In this document: positions 24,103 through 32,466 of the stretch, in pieces
Position numbering within the stretch: the stretch's first letter is position 1
How the letters are laid out: every line of letters starts with the position of its first letter
Assembly (NCBI GenBank): GCA_003132145.1
Contig: PKWU01000026.1
Coordinates: 1 to 42,828, forward strand
From: Granulicella sp.
Lineage (GTDB): Bacteria > Acidobacteriota > Terriglobia > Terriglobales > Acidobacteriaceae
Direction of reading: 5' to 3'
Length of the DNA stretch: 42,828 nucleotides
The notes under the pieces: model-generated
The model's database searches: none
Seen by the model: the letters and a program-made list of their open reading frames with translations, nothing else
Told to the model about the DNA's origin: nothing
Program-made: the position numbers and the translations under genes

Positions 24103-25923
24103 ATGAAGAAGCTCTGCATCGTCCTTCTGCTTTCTGCCACAGCAGCAACCCCACTCCACGCCCAACTCCGCGCCGCACCCGCGCCCACCCCCGCCGCCGT
24201 TCCCGCCGACAGCCTCTCGCAGGACATCGCCGCCCGCAGCCGCGATCTCTCCCGCCTCTTCGACGAGATCTGGCAGGACAAGCTCCGCCACGAGCCGGAG
24301 TACGCCACCGCCCTCGGCGACAAGCGCTACGACGACCAGCTCACCGACTACTCGCCCCGCGCCACCAACGACTCGCTGGCCCGCGGCCGCGCCTACATCC
24401 AGCGCCTCTCCGTCATCGACACCACCGGCCTGCCGCATCAACAGCAGCTCTCCGCCGAGCTCATGCTCCGCTCGCTCATCGAGGACCAGGAGGCCGCGCA
24501 GTTCAAGGAATGGGAGATGCCCGTCAACCAGTACGAGGGACTACAGCTCGACCTGCCCCAGCTCGCCGCCCACACCTCCTTCGACAACGCCGCCGACTAC
24601 GACCACTACATCGCCCGCCTCGCCAAAGTCCCCGCCGCCTTCTCGCAGACGATGACCAACCTGCAGTCCGGCCTCGACGACCACCGCACTCCGCCGCGGT
24701 TCCTCATGCAGAAGGCCTTCGCCGAGACCCAGGCCATCGCCGCCCAGAAGGCCGCCGACAGCCCCTTTGCACTCCCGCTCAAATCATTTCCCGCATCCGT
24801 CAGCCCCGCAGACCGCAAGCGCATCACCGAGGACCTCCTCGACGCCATCTCCACCCAGGTCCTTCCCTCCTACCAGCGCTTCGCCAAGTTCCTCTCCGTC
24901 GCCTACATCCCCAACTGCCGCACCGACCCCGGCATCTCGGCGCTGCCCGACGGTGACGCCTACTATGCCTTCCGCATCCGCCAGAGCACTACGTTGAATA
25001 AATCCGCCGCGGAGATCCACCAGATCGGCCTCGCCGAGGTCGCCCGCGATCAGGCTGATATGTTAGCCATCGTGCAGAAGCTGGGCTTCAGCGATCAGAA
25101 GTCCTTCAACGCCGCGCTCAAGGCTGACCCCAAGCTCCACCCCACCTCCGCCAACGCTCTGCTCGACGCATATCGTCACTACATCGCGCAGATGCAGCCC
25201 CGCCTGCCTGAGCTATTCGGCACCCTGCCCAAGGCCAGGCTCGAAGTCGTCGCCATGCCCGACTACATGGCCCCCAATCAGCCCCAGGCCTTCTACGATC
25301 AGGGCACGCCCGATGGCCGCCGTCCCGGCAACGTCGATGTCAACACCTACCACTTCGCCGACCGCTCGCTGGCCGGAGTCGAGGCCGTCGCCTACCACGA
25401 AGGCATCCCCGGCCACCACCTGCAGATCTCCATCCAGCAGGAGCTGGCCGGCCTTCCCGCCTTCCGCCAGCAGTCCTACTACACCGCCTACACCGAGGGC
25501 TGGGCGCTCTACTCGGAGCGCCTGGGCAAGGAGATCGGCTTCTATCAGGACCCCTACTCCGACTACGGCCGTCTGGAAGCCGATATGTGGCGAGCCATCC
25601 GCCTGGTCGTCGACACCGGCGTCCACTCCCAGCACTGGACCCGCCAACAGATGGTCGACTACTTCCACGACCATTCCGGTCTCGACGAGACCAACATCCA
25701 GTCCGAGGTGGACCGCTACATCGCATGGCCCGGTCAGGCGCTCGGCTACAAGATGGGCCAACTCAAGATTCTCGAACTCCGCGACCGCGCAAAATCCGCC
25801 CTCGGCCCCAAATTCGACCTCCGCGCCTTCCACGACGTCATCCTAAGCTCCGGCGCGCTACCGCTGGACGTCCTCGATAAACAAGTCGACACCTGGATCG
25901 CCGCACAGAAGACAACACATTAA
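24103..25923 (+). CDS. secreted DUF885-family metallopeptidase-like protein
   Basis: 606 residues. Signal peptide MKKLCIVLLLSATAATPLHA, then a mostly helical domain as in DUF885. The zinc site is HEGIPGH (about 431-437), and a downstream Glu is in YTEGWALYSERL (about 461-472), the gluzincin-like arrangement of this family. It is exported and probably cleaves peptides in the periplasm. Further family signatures are RMSLYPGQALGYK-like WPGQALGYKMGQLKI and an N-terminal LRHEPEYATALGD. Monocistronic; the upstream regulator may control it but this is only proximity. Confidence 0.9.
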   Translation: MKKLCIVLLLSATAATPLHAQLRAAPAPTPAAVPADSLSQDIAARSRDLSRLFDEIWQDKLRHEPEYATALGDKRYDDQLTDYSPRATNDSLARGRAYIQRLSVIDTTGLPHQQQLSAELMLRSLIEDQEAAQFKEWEMPVNQYEGLQLDLPQLAAHTSFDNAADYDHYIARLAKVPAAFSQTMTNLQSGLDDHRTPPRFLMQKAFAETQAIAAQKAADSPFALPLKSFPASVSPADRKRITEDLLDAISTQVLPSYQRFAKFLSVAYIPNCRTDPGISALPDGDAYYAFRIRQSTTLNKSAAEIHQIGLAEVARDQADMLAIVQKLGFSDQKSFNAALKADPKLHPTSANALLDAYRHYIAQMQPRLPELFGTLPKARLEVVAMPDYMAPNQPQAFYDQGTPDGRRPGNVDVNTYHFADRSLAGVEAVAYHEGIPGHHLQISIQQELAGLPAFRQQSYYTAYTEGWALYSERLGKEIGFYQDPYSDYGRLEADMWRAIRLVVDTGVHSQHWTRQQMVDYFHDHSGLDETNIQSEVDRYIAWPGQALGYKMGQLKILELRDRAKSALGPKFDLRAFHDVILSSGALPLDVLDKQVDTWIAAQKTTH

Positions 25924-26011
25924 ACGGAGGTGCCCCATTCATCGCGCACTCATGGATAAGCGGGGAGTCCAGCCACAATGATGAGTGTGCGTCCAGTCCG
26001 GGCCGTGCGCC

Positions 26012-26470
26012 CTACTTCTTTGCAAACGAGCGCACCAGAATCACCAGGTTCCACACGTCGTTCGGCTTGACGCGGTCGCCTTCGGGGGGCATCTTGCCCT
26101 TGCCGTCGTGGATGAGCGTGTAGAGTTCCCCGTCGGACATGCCTTGCAGCGTCGCCGGATCGCGGAGGTCCTTGAGCGTCAGCCCCATATCGCCGACAAG
26201 GTCTCCCTTGCCGTTGCCGTTCTCTCCGTGGCACATGGCGCAGTCGATGCTATAGGTCGATTTTGCGTGGGCCTGCGATTCGGGCGTGGGTTTGACCGGA
26301 TTGTTCTGCGGCACCGCGGCAGCCGGTGGCGCAGCCTCGGCGGGAGGTGCAGTCTGATCGGGAGACGGTGCCTGGGCAGCCGGCGCAGCCGGTGCAGGAG
26401 ATGGTGCCGGATTCTGCGGCAGGAGCGCAAGAAACAGCAGCGGCGGAAGAGCGAAGAAAAGCTTCAGCAT
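26012..26470 (-). CDS. secreted c-type cytochrome
   Basis: 152 residues from the ATG at 26470, which has GGAGG upstream. A signal segment (MLKLFFALPPLLFLALL) is followed by a 45-residue Ala/Pro linker and a class I cytochrome domain. The haem motif is CAMCH (77-81) and the likely axial Met is in GKGKMPPEG (about 126). It would carry electrons in the periplasm. The GENGNGKGD loop is typical of cbb3-like or alcohol-dehydrogenase-associated small cytochromes. No oxidase or dehydrogenase gene is adjacent; ctaA is 2 kb away on the other strand. Confidence 0.9.
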   Translation of the reverse strand: MLKLFFALPPLLFLALLPQNPAPSPAPAAPAAQAPSPDQTAPPAEAAPPAAAVPQNNPVKPTPESQAHAKSTYSIDCAMCHGENGNGKGDLVGDMGLTLKDLRDPATLQGMSDGELYTLIHDGKGKMPPEGDRVKPNDVWNLVILVRSFAKK

Positions 26471-26681
26471 TGCATGCCTCCACAAAATCTGCCGAAACCA
26501 TTACCAACAGAATCCTATGCCTCAGGCGCGCCGATTGGAATCCCCGATGCGCGCGGACGAGGTTTCCCAACGCATTTGTACCGTTTCGGCATCCTTCCGT
26601 TTTCTTCGCGCCTGCGTTCTGCGCCCGGCTGTCAACGGATTTCCTCTCCACGGTCAATGCCGACTCTGGTAGCCTGATTCA

Positions 26682-27536
26682 ATGAGCGCTGACTCCTACG
26701 AAATCCCCGTTCCCGCCTCTGTCCTCCCCAACCTGCGCGTCGCCATCCTGGGCGCGGGCAAGATGGGCGGCATTCTGTTGCAGGCCTTCCTCAAGAACAA
26801 TCTGCTGCTCCCCGATCAATTGCTCGCGACGGTCCAGCATCCCGACCGCGCGCTGGCGCTCTCGGCGCAGTTTGGCGTCAACGTCGGCACAGACAACCTC
26901 GCCGCCGCCCGCCAGGCAGACGTCATCCTGCTCGGCGTCAAGCCCATGCAGGTCCCCGCCGTCATCGGTGAGATTCTCCCCGCGCTGAATCCCTCCAAGC
27001 TCGTGCTCTCCTTTGCCGCATCGGTCAAGACGCGCGCCATCGAGGACGCCGCCGGCTGCGATCTGGCCGTCATCCGCGCCATGCCGAACACGCCCGCGCT
27101 GCTCTCGGCCGGCGCCACCGCGCTCTGCTCCGGCCGCTTCGTCACGCCGCAGCAGATCGCGCTCGCCCAGCGCATCTTCTCTACCGTGGGCCGCACCGTG
27201 GTGGTCGACGAGAAGCACATGGACGCGGTCACCGGCCTCTCCGGTTCCGGTCCCGCATTCCTCTACATCATCATCGAGGCGCTGGCCGAGGCAGGCGTCA
27301 ACGTAGGCCTGCCGCGCGACGTGGCCACGCTGCTGGCCGCGCAGACGGCATACGGCTCCGCGCGCATGGTGCTGGAGACGGGCTATCACCCCGCGCTCTT
27401 GAAAGACGCCGTCACCACCCCCGCCGGCTGCACCGTCGATGGCATCCTCGCACTCGAAGAGGGCGGCCTTCGCGCCACTCTTATCAAGGCCGTCAAGCGG
27501 GCCACCGAACGCGCCCGCGAACTCGCCGCCGGATGA
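26682..27536 (+). CDS. proC: pyrroline-5-carboxylate reductase
   Basis: 284 residues. The NAD(P)-binding VAILGAGKMGGILL is at about 20-33, and the family signature is VTGLSGSGPAFLYIIIEAL (about 183-201) with TPAGCTVDGI near the C-terminus. The enzyme makes proline from pyrroline-5-carboxylate in the last step of proline synthesis. The first 18 residues are an extension relative to E. coli ProC. It stands alone, without proA or proB nearby, and is followed by a 130-bp gap. Confidence 0.95.
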   Translation: MSADSYEIPVPASVLPNLRVAILGAGKMGGILLQAFLKNNLLLPDQLLATVQHPDRALALSAQFGVNVGTDNLAAARQADVILLGVKPMQVPAVIGEILPALNPSKLVLSFAASVKTRAIEDAAGCDLAVIRAMPNTPALLSAGATALCSGRFVTPQQIALAQRIFSTVGRTVVVDEKHMDAVTGLSGSGPAFLYIIIEALAEAGVNVGLPRDVATLLAAQTAYGSARMVLETGYHPALLKDAVTTPAGCTVDGILALEEGGLRATLIKAVKRATERARELAAG

Positions 27537-27666
27537 TGATGATACCGGCGGACCGCCGTTACCTCCGAATCTATGCGTGCGAATATAGTATTGGTTCCGT
27601 GGCACGACTCTGAATCGAGCCTGCCAGATGATTTGCAACACGGTACGGAAGGAGTAAAGATCCACC

Positions 27667-28239
27667 ATGAAGCTGCTGTCGAAAATTGTTCTTCTCGCAA
27701 CTTGTTTTTCCCTGATGCCCTCCATCGCCATCGCGCAGGCGAGGGTCCACGCTCTCTCCGGAACGGTCAGTACAATTTATCCGAAGGTTAAGATGACGGA
27801 GATCGACACCGACAACGGCTCCCCGGGTCACTTTGAATGGCTCACCAAGTCCGACGGTCCCATCGAATTCGACAAGAGTATCAGCGCCGATGCAATCGTT
27901 GCGGACAAGTTCACCACCCTTCAGACCCACGTCATCGTCTACTACTGCGGCGAAGGGGACGTGCGCACCCTTGTCGCCTTGCACGACCTCGGCGCCGGTC
28001 CGCTCGCCAACAGTACCGGGACCGTCGTCAAACTCGACCGGCACGAGCATCTGCTGACCATCAAGAACAGCAAGGGCGGCGAAGAGAGCTTCCACCTCGA
28101 CCCCAAGACGGTCGTCGACACGGAGGTCGGAGTGGCGACAAATTACAAGTTCGATCTGAGCATGGGAACTCAGGTGCGAGTGCTGGCCACGCAGGCGAAC
28201 GGTAGCCAGACAGCGCTGCTGATCACGCCGGATTTCTAA
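27667..28239 (+). CDS. secreted hypothetical protein
   Basis: 190 residues beginning MKLLSKIVLLATCFSLMPSIAIA, a signal peptide. The ATG follows GGAGT at a good distance. The mature protein is beta-rich and seems to contain two similar halves. Each has a GTV-type strand near its start (SGTVSTIYPKVKMTEI and TGTVVKLDRHEHLLTIK), which suggests a duplicated OB- or barrel-like fold. No enzyme motif. It lies between proC and ctaA and is close enough to ctaA (53 bp to its likely start) to be co-transcribed. Confidence 0.7.
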   Translation: MKLLSKIVLLATCFSLMPSIAIAQARVHALSGTVSTIYPKVKMTEIDTDNGSPGHFEWLTKSDGPIEFDKSISADAIVADKFTTLQTHVIVYYCGEGDVRTLVALHDLGAGPLANSTGTVVKLDRHEHLLTIKNSKGGEESFHLDPKTVVDTEVGVATNYKFDLSMGTQVRVLATQANGSQTALLITPDF

Positions 28240-28291
28240 GCTGAAAGTGGCGTGCGCCTCGCCCAGCGCCGCACTGCCGCCGAGTCGCCGC

Positions 28292-29329
28292 ATGGAATCG
28301 ACCATGTCCTCAGCCTCCGCCAATCCGGCCCTTCGCAATCCCAGCCGCATCGCGCGCTTCGCCTGGTTCACCGTCTTCTATAACGTCCTCGTCATCGTCT
28401 GGGGAGCGCTGGTGCGCGCCAGCGGATCGGGCGCGGGCTGCGGCAACCGATGGCCGCTGTGCAACGGCCAGATCGTCCCCGTCTCGCCCGGCTTCCACAC
28501 TGTCATCGAGTTCACCCACAGGATGATGGTCGGCGGCTCAACCCTCCTCGTCCTCGCGCTTCTGGTCTGGACCTTCCGCGCCACCGTCAAAGGCCAGGCC
28601 GCGCGCGCGCTCGCCGTCGCTTCCACCCTCCTTCTGCTCAACGAGGCATTTCTCGGCGCGCTTCTGGTCAAGCTGAACTACGTCACCGTCAACCAGTCCA
28701 CCGGGCGCATCGTTCTGCTCTCCATCCACCTCGGCAACACTCTGCTTCTGATGGCCGCCCTCACGCTGACCGCACGCTTCCTCTCCACCGGCCAGCGCTG
28801 GGCCGATCTTCCGCTGACGCGCCGCATGGTTGGAATGATCGAGGGCCTGGTCACAACCATCCTCGTCGGCATCACCGGCTCCATCGCCGCGCTGGGCGAC
28901 ACGCTCTTCCCCGCCGCCTCGCTGCACGCATCCATCGCGCAGGACTTCGCCGCCGGCTCGCCGTGGCTGCTGCGCCTGCGCATCGTCCATCCTGCTCTTG
29001 CGCTCGTCACGGCCCTCTTCGCGCTCTGGCTTGCCGCCCTCGCGCGCGGGAAGCGATCAAGCCACACCGGCTCAAACGCCTCCGATTCAGACAAATTCAA
29101 CCAGACCGCGATTCGCGCACAGCAAGCAGGCCGTGCGCGCCTGGCAAACCTGCTCCTGATCCTCCTTGTCCTTCAGTTCGCCCTCGGCATCGCCGACGTT
29201 CTTCTGCTTGCTCCTGCATGGATGCAACTCCTCCACCTGCTCGGCGCCGATCTCTTCTGGATCGCCCTGGTCCAACTCGCCGTTGAAACCATCTGGCCAG
29301 CCGCAGCGACCTCAGCCGCAACAGTTTGA
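28292..29329 (+). CDS. ctaA: haem A synthase (COX15/CtaA family)
   Basis: 345 residues from ATG 28292; ATG 28304 or GTG 28247 are other possible starts. Eight membrane helices are seen. Conserved His residues appear in IEFTHRMMVG, LLSIHLGNT, RIVHPALAL and QLLHLLGADLFW, which ligate haem in this family. The paired cysteines of the first loop are in GAGCGNRWPLCNG. CtaA oxidises the C8 methyl of haem O to a formyl group to make haem A for cytochrome aa3 oxidase. Usually found beside ctaB or cox genes, which are not in the window. Confidence 0.9.
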   Translation: MESTMSSASANPALRNPSRIARFAWFTVFYNVLVIVWGALVRASGSGAGCGNRWPLCNGQIVPVSPGFHTVIEFTHRMMVGGSTLLVLALLVWTFRATVKGQAARALAVASTLLLLNEAFLGALLVKLNYVTVNQSTGRIVLLSIHLGNTLLLMAALTLTARFLSTGQRWADLPLTRRMVGMIEGLVTTILVGITGSIAALGDTLFPAASLHASIAQDFAAGSPWLLRLRIVHPALALVTALFALWLAALARGKRSSHTGSNASDSDKFNQTAIRAQQAGRARLANLLLILLVLQFALGIADVLLLAPAWMQLLHLLGADLFWIALVQLAVETIWPAAATSAATV

Positions 29330-29436
29330 TCCGAAACGCACGCTAATCCGAAGGGCGTGTTGTTCCGAAGGGCGCACAATCGGATGCGCACGCGTTTACA
29401 GGCCGCGAAAAAGCTCTCGTCTTTGCCTTTTGGAGG

Positions 29437-29536
29437 GAGCGCGGGGCTTCAGCCCCACGAATACGGCCTGTAGATTCACAGGGCTTTAGCCCTGGGCCTT
29501 CTGCGGGAAGCGGCAATCACCCTTTTTCCGCAGCCT
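29437..29536. repeat. dispersed double-palindrome intergenic repeat, copy B
   Basis: GGGGCT-TC-AGCCCC (29443-29456) and GGGCTTTAGCCC (29481-29492), ending TTTTTCCGCAGCCTC, in the same order as copy A at 8651-8750. It occupies the middle of the gap 29330-29621; no gene is seen in the rest of the gap. Confidence 0.6.
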
Positions 29537-29621
29537 CTTTACATCTGCCGACGAGCGCACTTGTTTAAAAGCACACTCCCTTGCATGCTTCGTCTCGGCA
29601 ATCCCGTGCGATCGACGAGAA

Positions 29622-29996
29622 CTACTGCGGACCCGGCTTGCCCGCAATCTTGTCCCCAACCTTCTGTGTTCCGTGCGCAGTGTCCTTGGCCGCTACCGTG
29701 GTGCCATGAGCCGTGTCCTTCGCGACAACGGTCGTTCTATGTGCTGTGTCCTTCGCGGCAATCGTCGTTCTATTCGCCGACTTGCGATAGACCTTCTTGG
29801 TCCCGCGGGATGTCTTGTGGACGACTTTCCTGGTCGTCTGATCGGTCGCGTGACCTGTGTCGACGGCCGCATCCTTGGTGTCGTGGCCTGCGTTCTTCAT
29901 GTCCTGCCCCGCGCCCTGGCCCAGCGCAACGCCGCATCCCAGCCCGAGGCCAAGCCCCGCGGCAAGCAAAATCCGTGCCATCTCAATCTTCTTCAT
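29622..29996 (-). CDS. secreted LEA-like protein with 11-residue repeats
   Basis: 124 residues with a signal-like N-terminus (MARILLAAGLGLGLGCGVALG after MKKIE). The ATG at 29996 follows GGAGGG at seven bases. Residues 76-108 are three near-identical 11-mers, RTTIAAKDTAH, RTTVVAKDTAH and GTTVAAKDTAH (bases 29673-29771), followed by a degenerate fourth. The pattern matches the group 3 late-embryogenesis-abundant consensus (T-A-x-A-A-K-[ED]-x-A-x-x), whose members fold on drying and protect proteins and membranes. The upstream half also repeats HDTKDAA / GHATDQT-like units. A role in desiccation tolerance outside the cytoplasm is inferred. Confidence 0.72.
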   Translation of the reverse strand: MKKIEMARILLAAGLGLGLGCGVALGQGAGQDMKNAGHDTKDAAVDTGHATDQTTRKVVHKTSRGTKKVYRKSANRTTIAAKDTAHRTTVVAKDTAHGTTVAAKDTAHGTQKVGDKIAGKPGPQ

Positions 29997-30211
29997 CGCT
30001 CGTCCCTCCGCCTCGTTTCACGCAGGCTCTATAGCAGTAGATTCCCCATCTTCCCCGCGAGATGTACGAGCGTCACAAATCCCTTCACTCCGTCAAATGA
30101 CAACTTCGTGTAGAAGTGCGTATATTTCTTTAAGTCTGAAAAAACGATCTTCCAACCCGCCCAGCCGATTGAAGCCCCCACGCTTCGCCGGCAGAATGGA
30201 AGCTGAACCCG

Positions 30212-31975
30212 ATGCACGCTGCCCCGATCCCCGCCGTCCTGCTGCTCGCCACCACGCATTTAATCCGCCTCGCGCCGATCGACATCGCCATCCTTCTGTT
30301 CTACTTCGCGATGGTGATCTTCATCGGTTTTTACGTGAAGGGCTCCACCAATACCAGTGAGCAGTTCTTCCTCGCCGGGCGCGAGATGACCGCCTGGGTC
30401 GCCGGACTCAGCTTCGTCTCCGCCAACCTCGGAGCGCTGGAGCTGATGGGCTGGGCCGGCTCGGCCTACCAGTACGGAATCCTCGCCACCCACTGGTACT
30501 GGATCGGCGCCATCCCCGCCATGCTCTTTCTCAGCATCGTGATGATGCCCTTCTACTACATCTCCAAGACCCACTCCGTTCCCGGCTATCTGCAGTTGCG
30601 CTTCGGCGAGCGCGCGCGCGGCCTCTCCGGCGTCTGTTTCGCATTCATGACCCTCCTCATGGCCGGCGTCGACATGTATGCCATGGCCGTCGTCATGCGG
30701 GTCGTCCTCGGCTGGAACATCAACTTCTCCATGTGGGTCAGCGCCATCACCGTCGCCATCTACGTCATGCTGGGCGGCCTGCGCTCGGCCATCATCAACG
30801 AGGTGCTGCAGTTCGTCCTCATCTGGGCGGGCGCCATGCTCATCCCCATCCTCGGACTCATCGAGGCCGGAGGATGGCACAAACTCATGGCCCAGATCTC
30901 CCAGCGCATGGGATCCCAGTACACCCACCTCTGGTCCACCACCGGCAGCTTCGCCGCCAACCCCATGGGAGTCCACTGGACAGGACTCGTCTTCGGCCTC
31001 GGCTTCGTCATCAGCTTCGGCTATTGGACCACCGACTTCCTCGTCGTGCAGCGCGTCCTCTCCGCCAACAGTCTTCGTTCCGCGCGCATGGCGCCCATCA
31101 TCGGCTCGGCCTTCAAGATGTTTGTTCCCTTCTTCGTCATCCTCCCCGGCCTGCTCGCGCTGGTGCTGCTGAAAGACCCCTCCGGCCACCTCATGCATCT
31201 GTATCCCGACGGCAGCCCTGAGGTCCTCCATCAAGGCGCGCACAGCTTTAACGAAGTCCTTCCGCTGATGATGGTGCGTTACCTCGGTCCCGGCCTGCTC
31301 GGACTCGGCATCACCGCCCTGATCGCAGGCTTCATGTCCGGCATGGCGGGCAACGTCAGCGCCTTCTCCACCGTCTGGACCTACGACATCTACCGCGCCT
31401 ACATCAAAAAGAAGGCCGCCGACGCGCACTATGTCCTGATGGGCCGCTGGTCCACCATCATCGGCATGGCGATCGCAATCGGCACCGCGTACCTGGTGAG
31501 GCACTCGGCCAGCATCATGGACTATGTGCAGGAGCTCTTCAGCTTCTTCATCGCCCCGCTCTTCGGCACCGTCATCCTCGGCATGTTGTGGAAGCGCGCC
31601 ACCAAGGCCGGCGGATTCTGGGGCCTGCTCACCGGAACCGTCGCCTCCGTCGCCATGTGGGAGATGGTGCGCCTCAACAAGGCCAACATCCGCTTCATGA
31701 TCCTGCAGCCCCATGCCTCGGCCGACACCATCCTGCGCGTCCAGGCCATGGCCGCCAACCTCTACCGCGCGGCCTGGGCATGGCTCATCTGCGTCGCCGT
31801 CACCGTCGTCGTCAGCTACTGCACCAAGCCCACGCCGGAGGCGCAGCTCAACGGCCTGGTCTACGGATGCACCGTCCTCCCATCCGACGGCGCCACCAAA
31901 CTCTACGAGAAACCCATCTTCTGGGCCATCGTCGTCGTCACCGTCCTCTTCATCCTCAACCTCTGGCTCTGGTAG
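30212..31975 (+). CDS. sodium:solute symporter (SSS family)
   Basis: 587 residues with about 13-14 hydrophobic segments. SSS features include FFLAGREMTAWVAGLSFVSANLG near the start, the substrate/Na+ region HSVPGYLQLRFGERARG, and FGYWTTDFLVVQRVLSA around residue 270. It imports a small solute, often a sugar, with sodium. It precedes a 77-residue membrane protein and a fucose/arabinose-isomerase-like gene, so a sugar or sugar acid is the likely cargo. The upstream 215 bp include an A+T-rich promoter-like stretch (30110-30145) but no operator is recognised. Confidence 0.9.
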   Translation: MHAAPIPAVLLLATTHLIRLAPIDIAILLFYFAMVIFIGFYVKGSTNTSEQFFLAGREMTAWVAGLSFVSANLGALELMGWAGSAYQYGILATHWYWIGAIPAMLFLSIVMMPFYYISKTHSVPGYLQLRFGERARGLSGVCFAFMTLLMAGVDMYAMAVVMRVVLGWNINFSMWVSAITVAIYVMLGGLRSAIINEVLQFVLIWAGAMLIPILGLIEAGGWHKLMAQISQRMGSQYTHLWSTTGSFAANPMGVHWTGLVFGLGFVISFGYWTTDFLVVQRVLSANSLRSARMAPIIGSAFKMFVPFFVILPGLLALVLLKDPSGHLMHLYPDGSPEVLHQGAHSFNEVLPLMMVRYLGPGLLGLGITALIAGFMSGMAGNVSAFSTVWTYDIYRAYIKKKAADAHYVLMGRWSTIIGMAIAIGTAYLVRHSASIMDYVQELFSFFIAPLFGTVILGMLWKRATKAGGFWGLLTGTVASVAMWEMVRLNKANIRFMILQPHASADTILRVQAMAANLYRAAWAWLICVAVTVVVSYCTKPTPEAQLNGLVYGCTVLPSDGATKLYEKPIFWAIVVVTVLFILNLWLW

Positions 31976-32084
31976 CCCGGAACAACGTATCGGAAGGCCA
32001 ACGGCAACAGTCCAGCACAAGAGTCTCGAAGAACCAGGAACAGTAGCTCAACCAGGAAGCGCCAACGGCGCGATCTATAGCAGC

Positions 32085-32152
32085 CTGGGGCGAAGCCCCA
32101 GGTCGATGTCGAACGAAGCGCAAGAGGGCTGAAGGCCCGACCTATAGCTTAG
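32085..32152. repeat. dispersed palindromic intergenic repeat, variant
   Basis: CTATAGCAGCCTGGGGC-GAA-GCCCC... and a second short stem GGGC-TGAA-GGCCC, enclosed by CTATAG and CTATAGC. It resembles copies A and B in having two small G+C stems with TTC/GAA loops. Confidence 0.4.
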
Positions 32153-32175
32153 TCACAGCAATCAAGGAGCACCCC

Positions 32176-32409
32176 ATGACCACCACCCCTCCCGTCGATC
32201 CCAGTACCGAGAAGAAGTTCTCCATCTGGTTTTTTGTTGGCGTCCTCGTGCTCGCCTGTGGCGCCGTCATCCTGGCCCAGGGCATCTACGAGTTCTGGCA
32301 TCCCGGTACCACCGTCCTCGCCAACCTCCACCCCGCCTTCTGGTGGGGCCTCCTCATGACCGCCTTCGGCCTCTTCTACACCATCCACTTCCGCCCCGGC
32401 AAAGGCTAA
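32176..32409 (+). CDS. small two-helix membrane protein
   Basis: 77 residues with membrane segments at about 17-36 (IWFFVGVLVLACGAVILAQG) and 53-70 (FWWGLLMTAFGLFYTIHF). The ATG follows AAGGAG at eight bases. No catalytic feature. It lies between the SSS symporter and the isomerase on the same strand with modest gaps, so it may be an accessory part of that transport and catabolic unit, as small partner subunits are for some carriers. This is inference from position only. Confidence 0.7.
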   Translation: MTTTPPVDPSTEKKFSIWFFVGVLVLACGAVILAQGIYEFWHPGTTVLANLHPAFWWGLLMTAFGLFYTIHFRPGKG

Positions 32410-32466
32410 CGACGTAAAATCATCTTCAGACGCGACCCACAACAACAGATCAAGGAGTATCAAGCA

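Noticed and set aside
30260-32020. Very long open frame (586 codons) on the strand opposite the SSS symporter
   Set aside because: It mirrors the symporter gene codon for codon, is extremely rich in Asp, Glu, Gly and His, and has no domain. It is a shadow caused by high G+C third positions. The same holds for 32149-33918 (minus), 10137-11330 (minus), 15528-16964 (plus) and 18362-19552 (plus).
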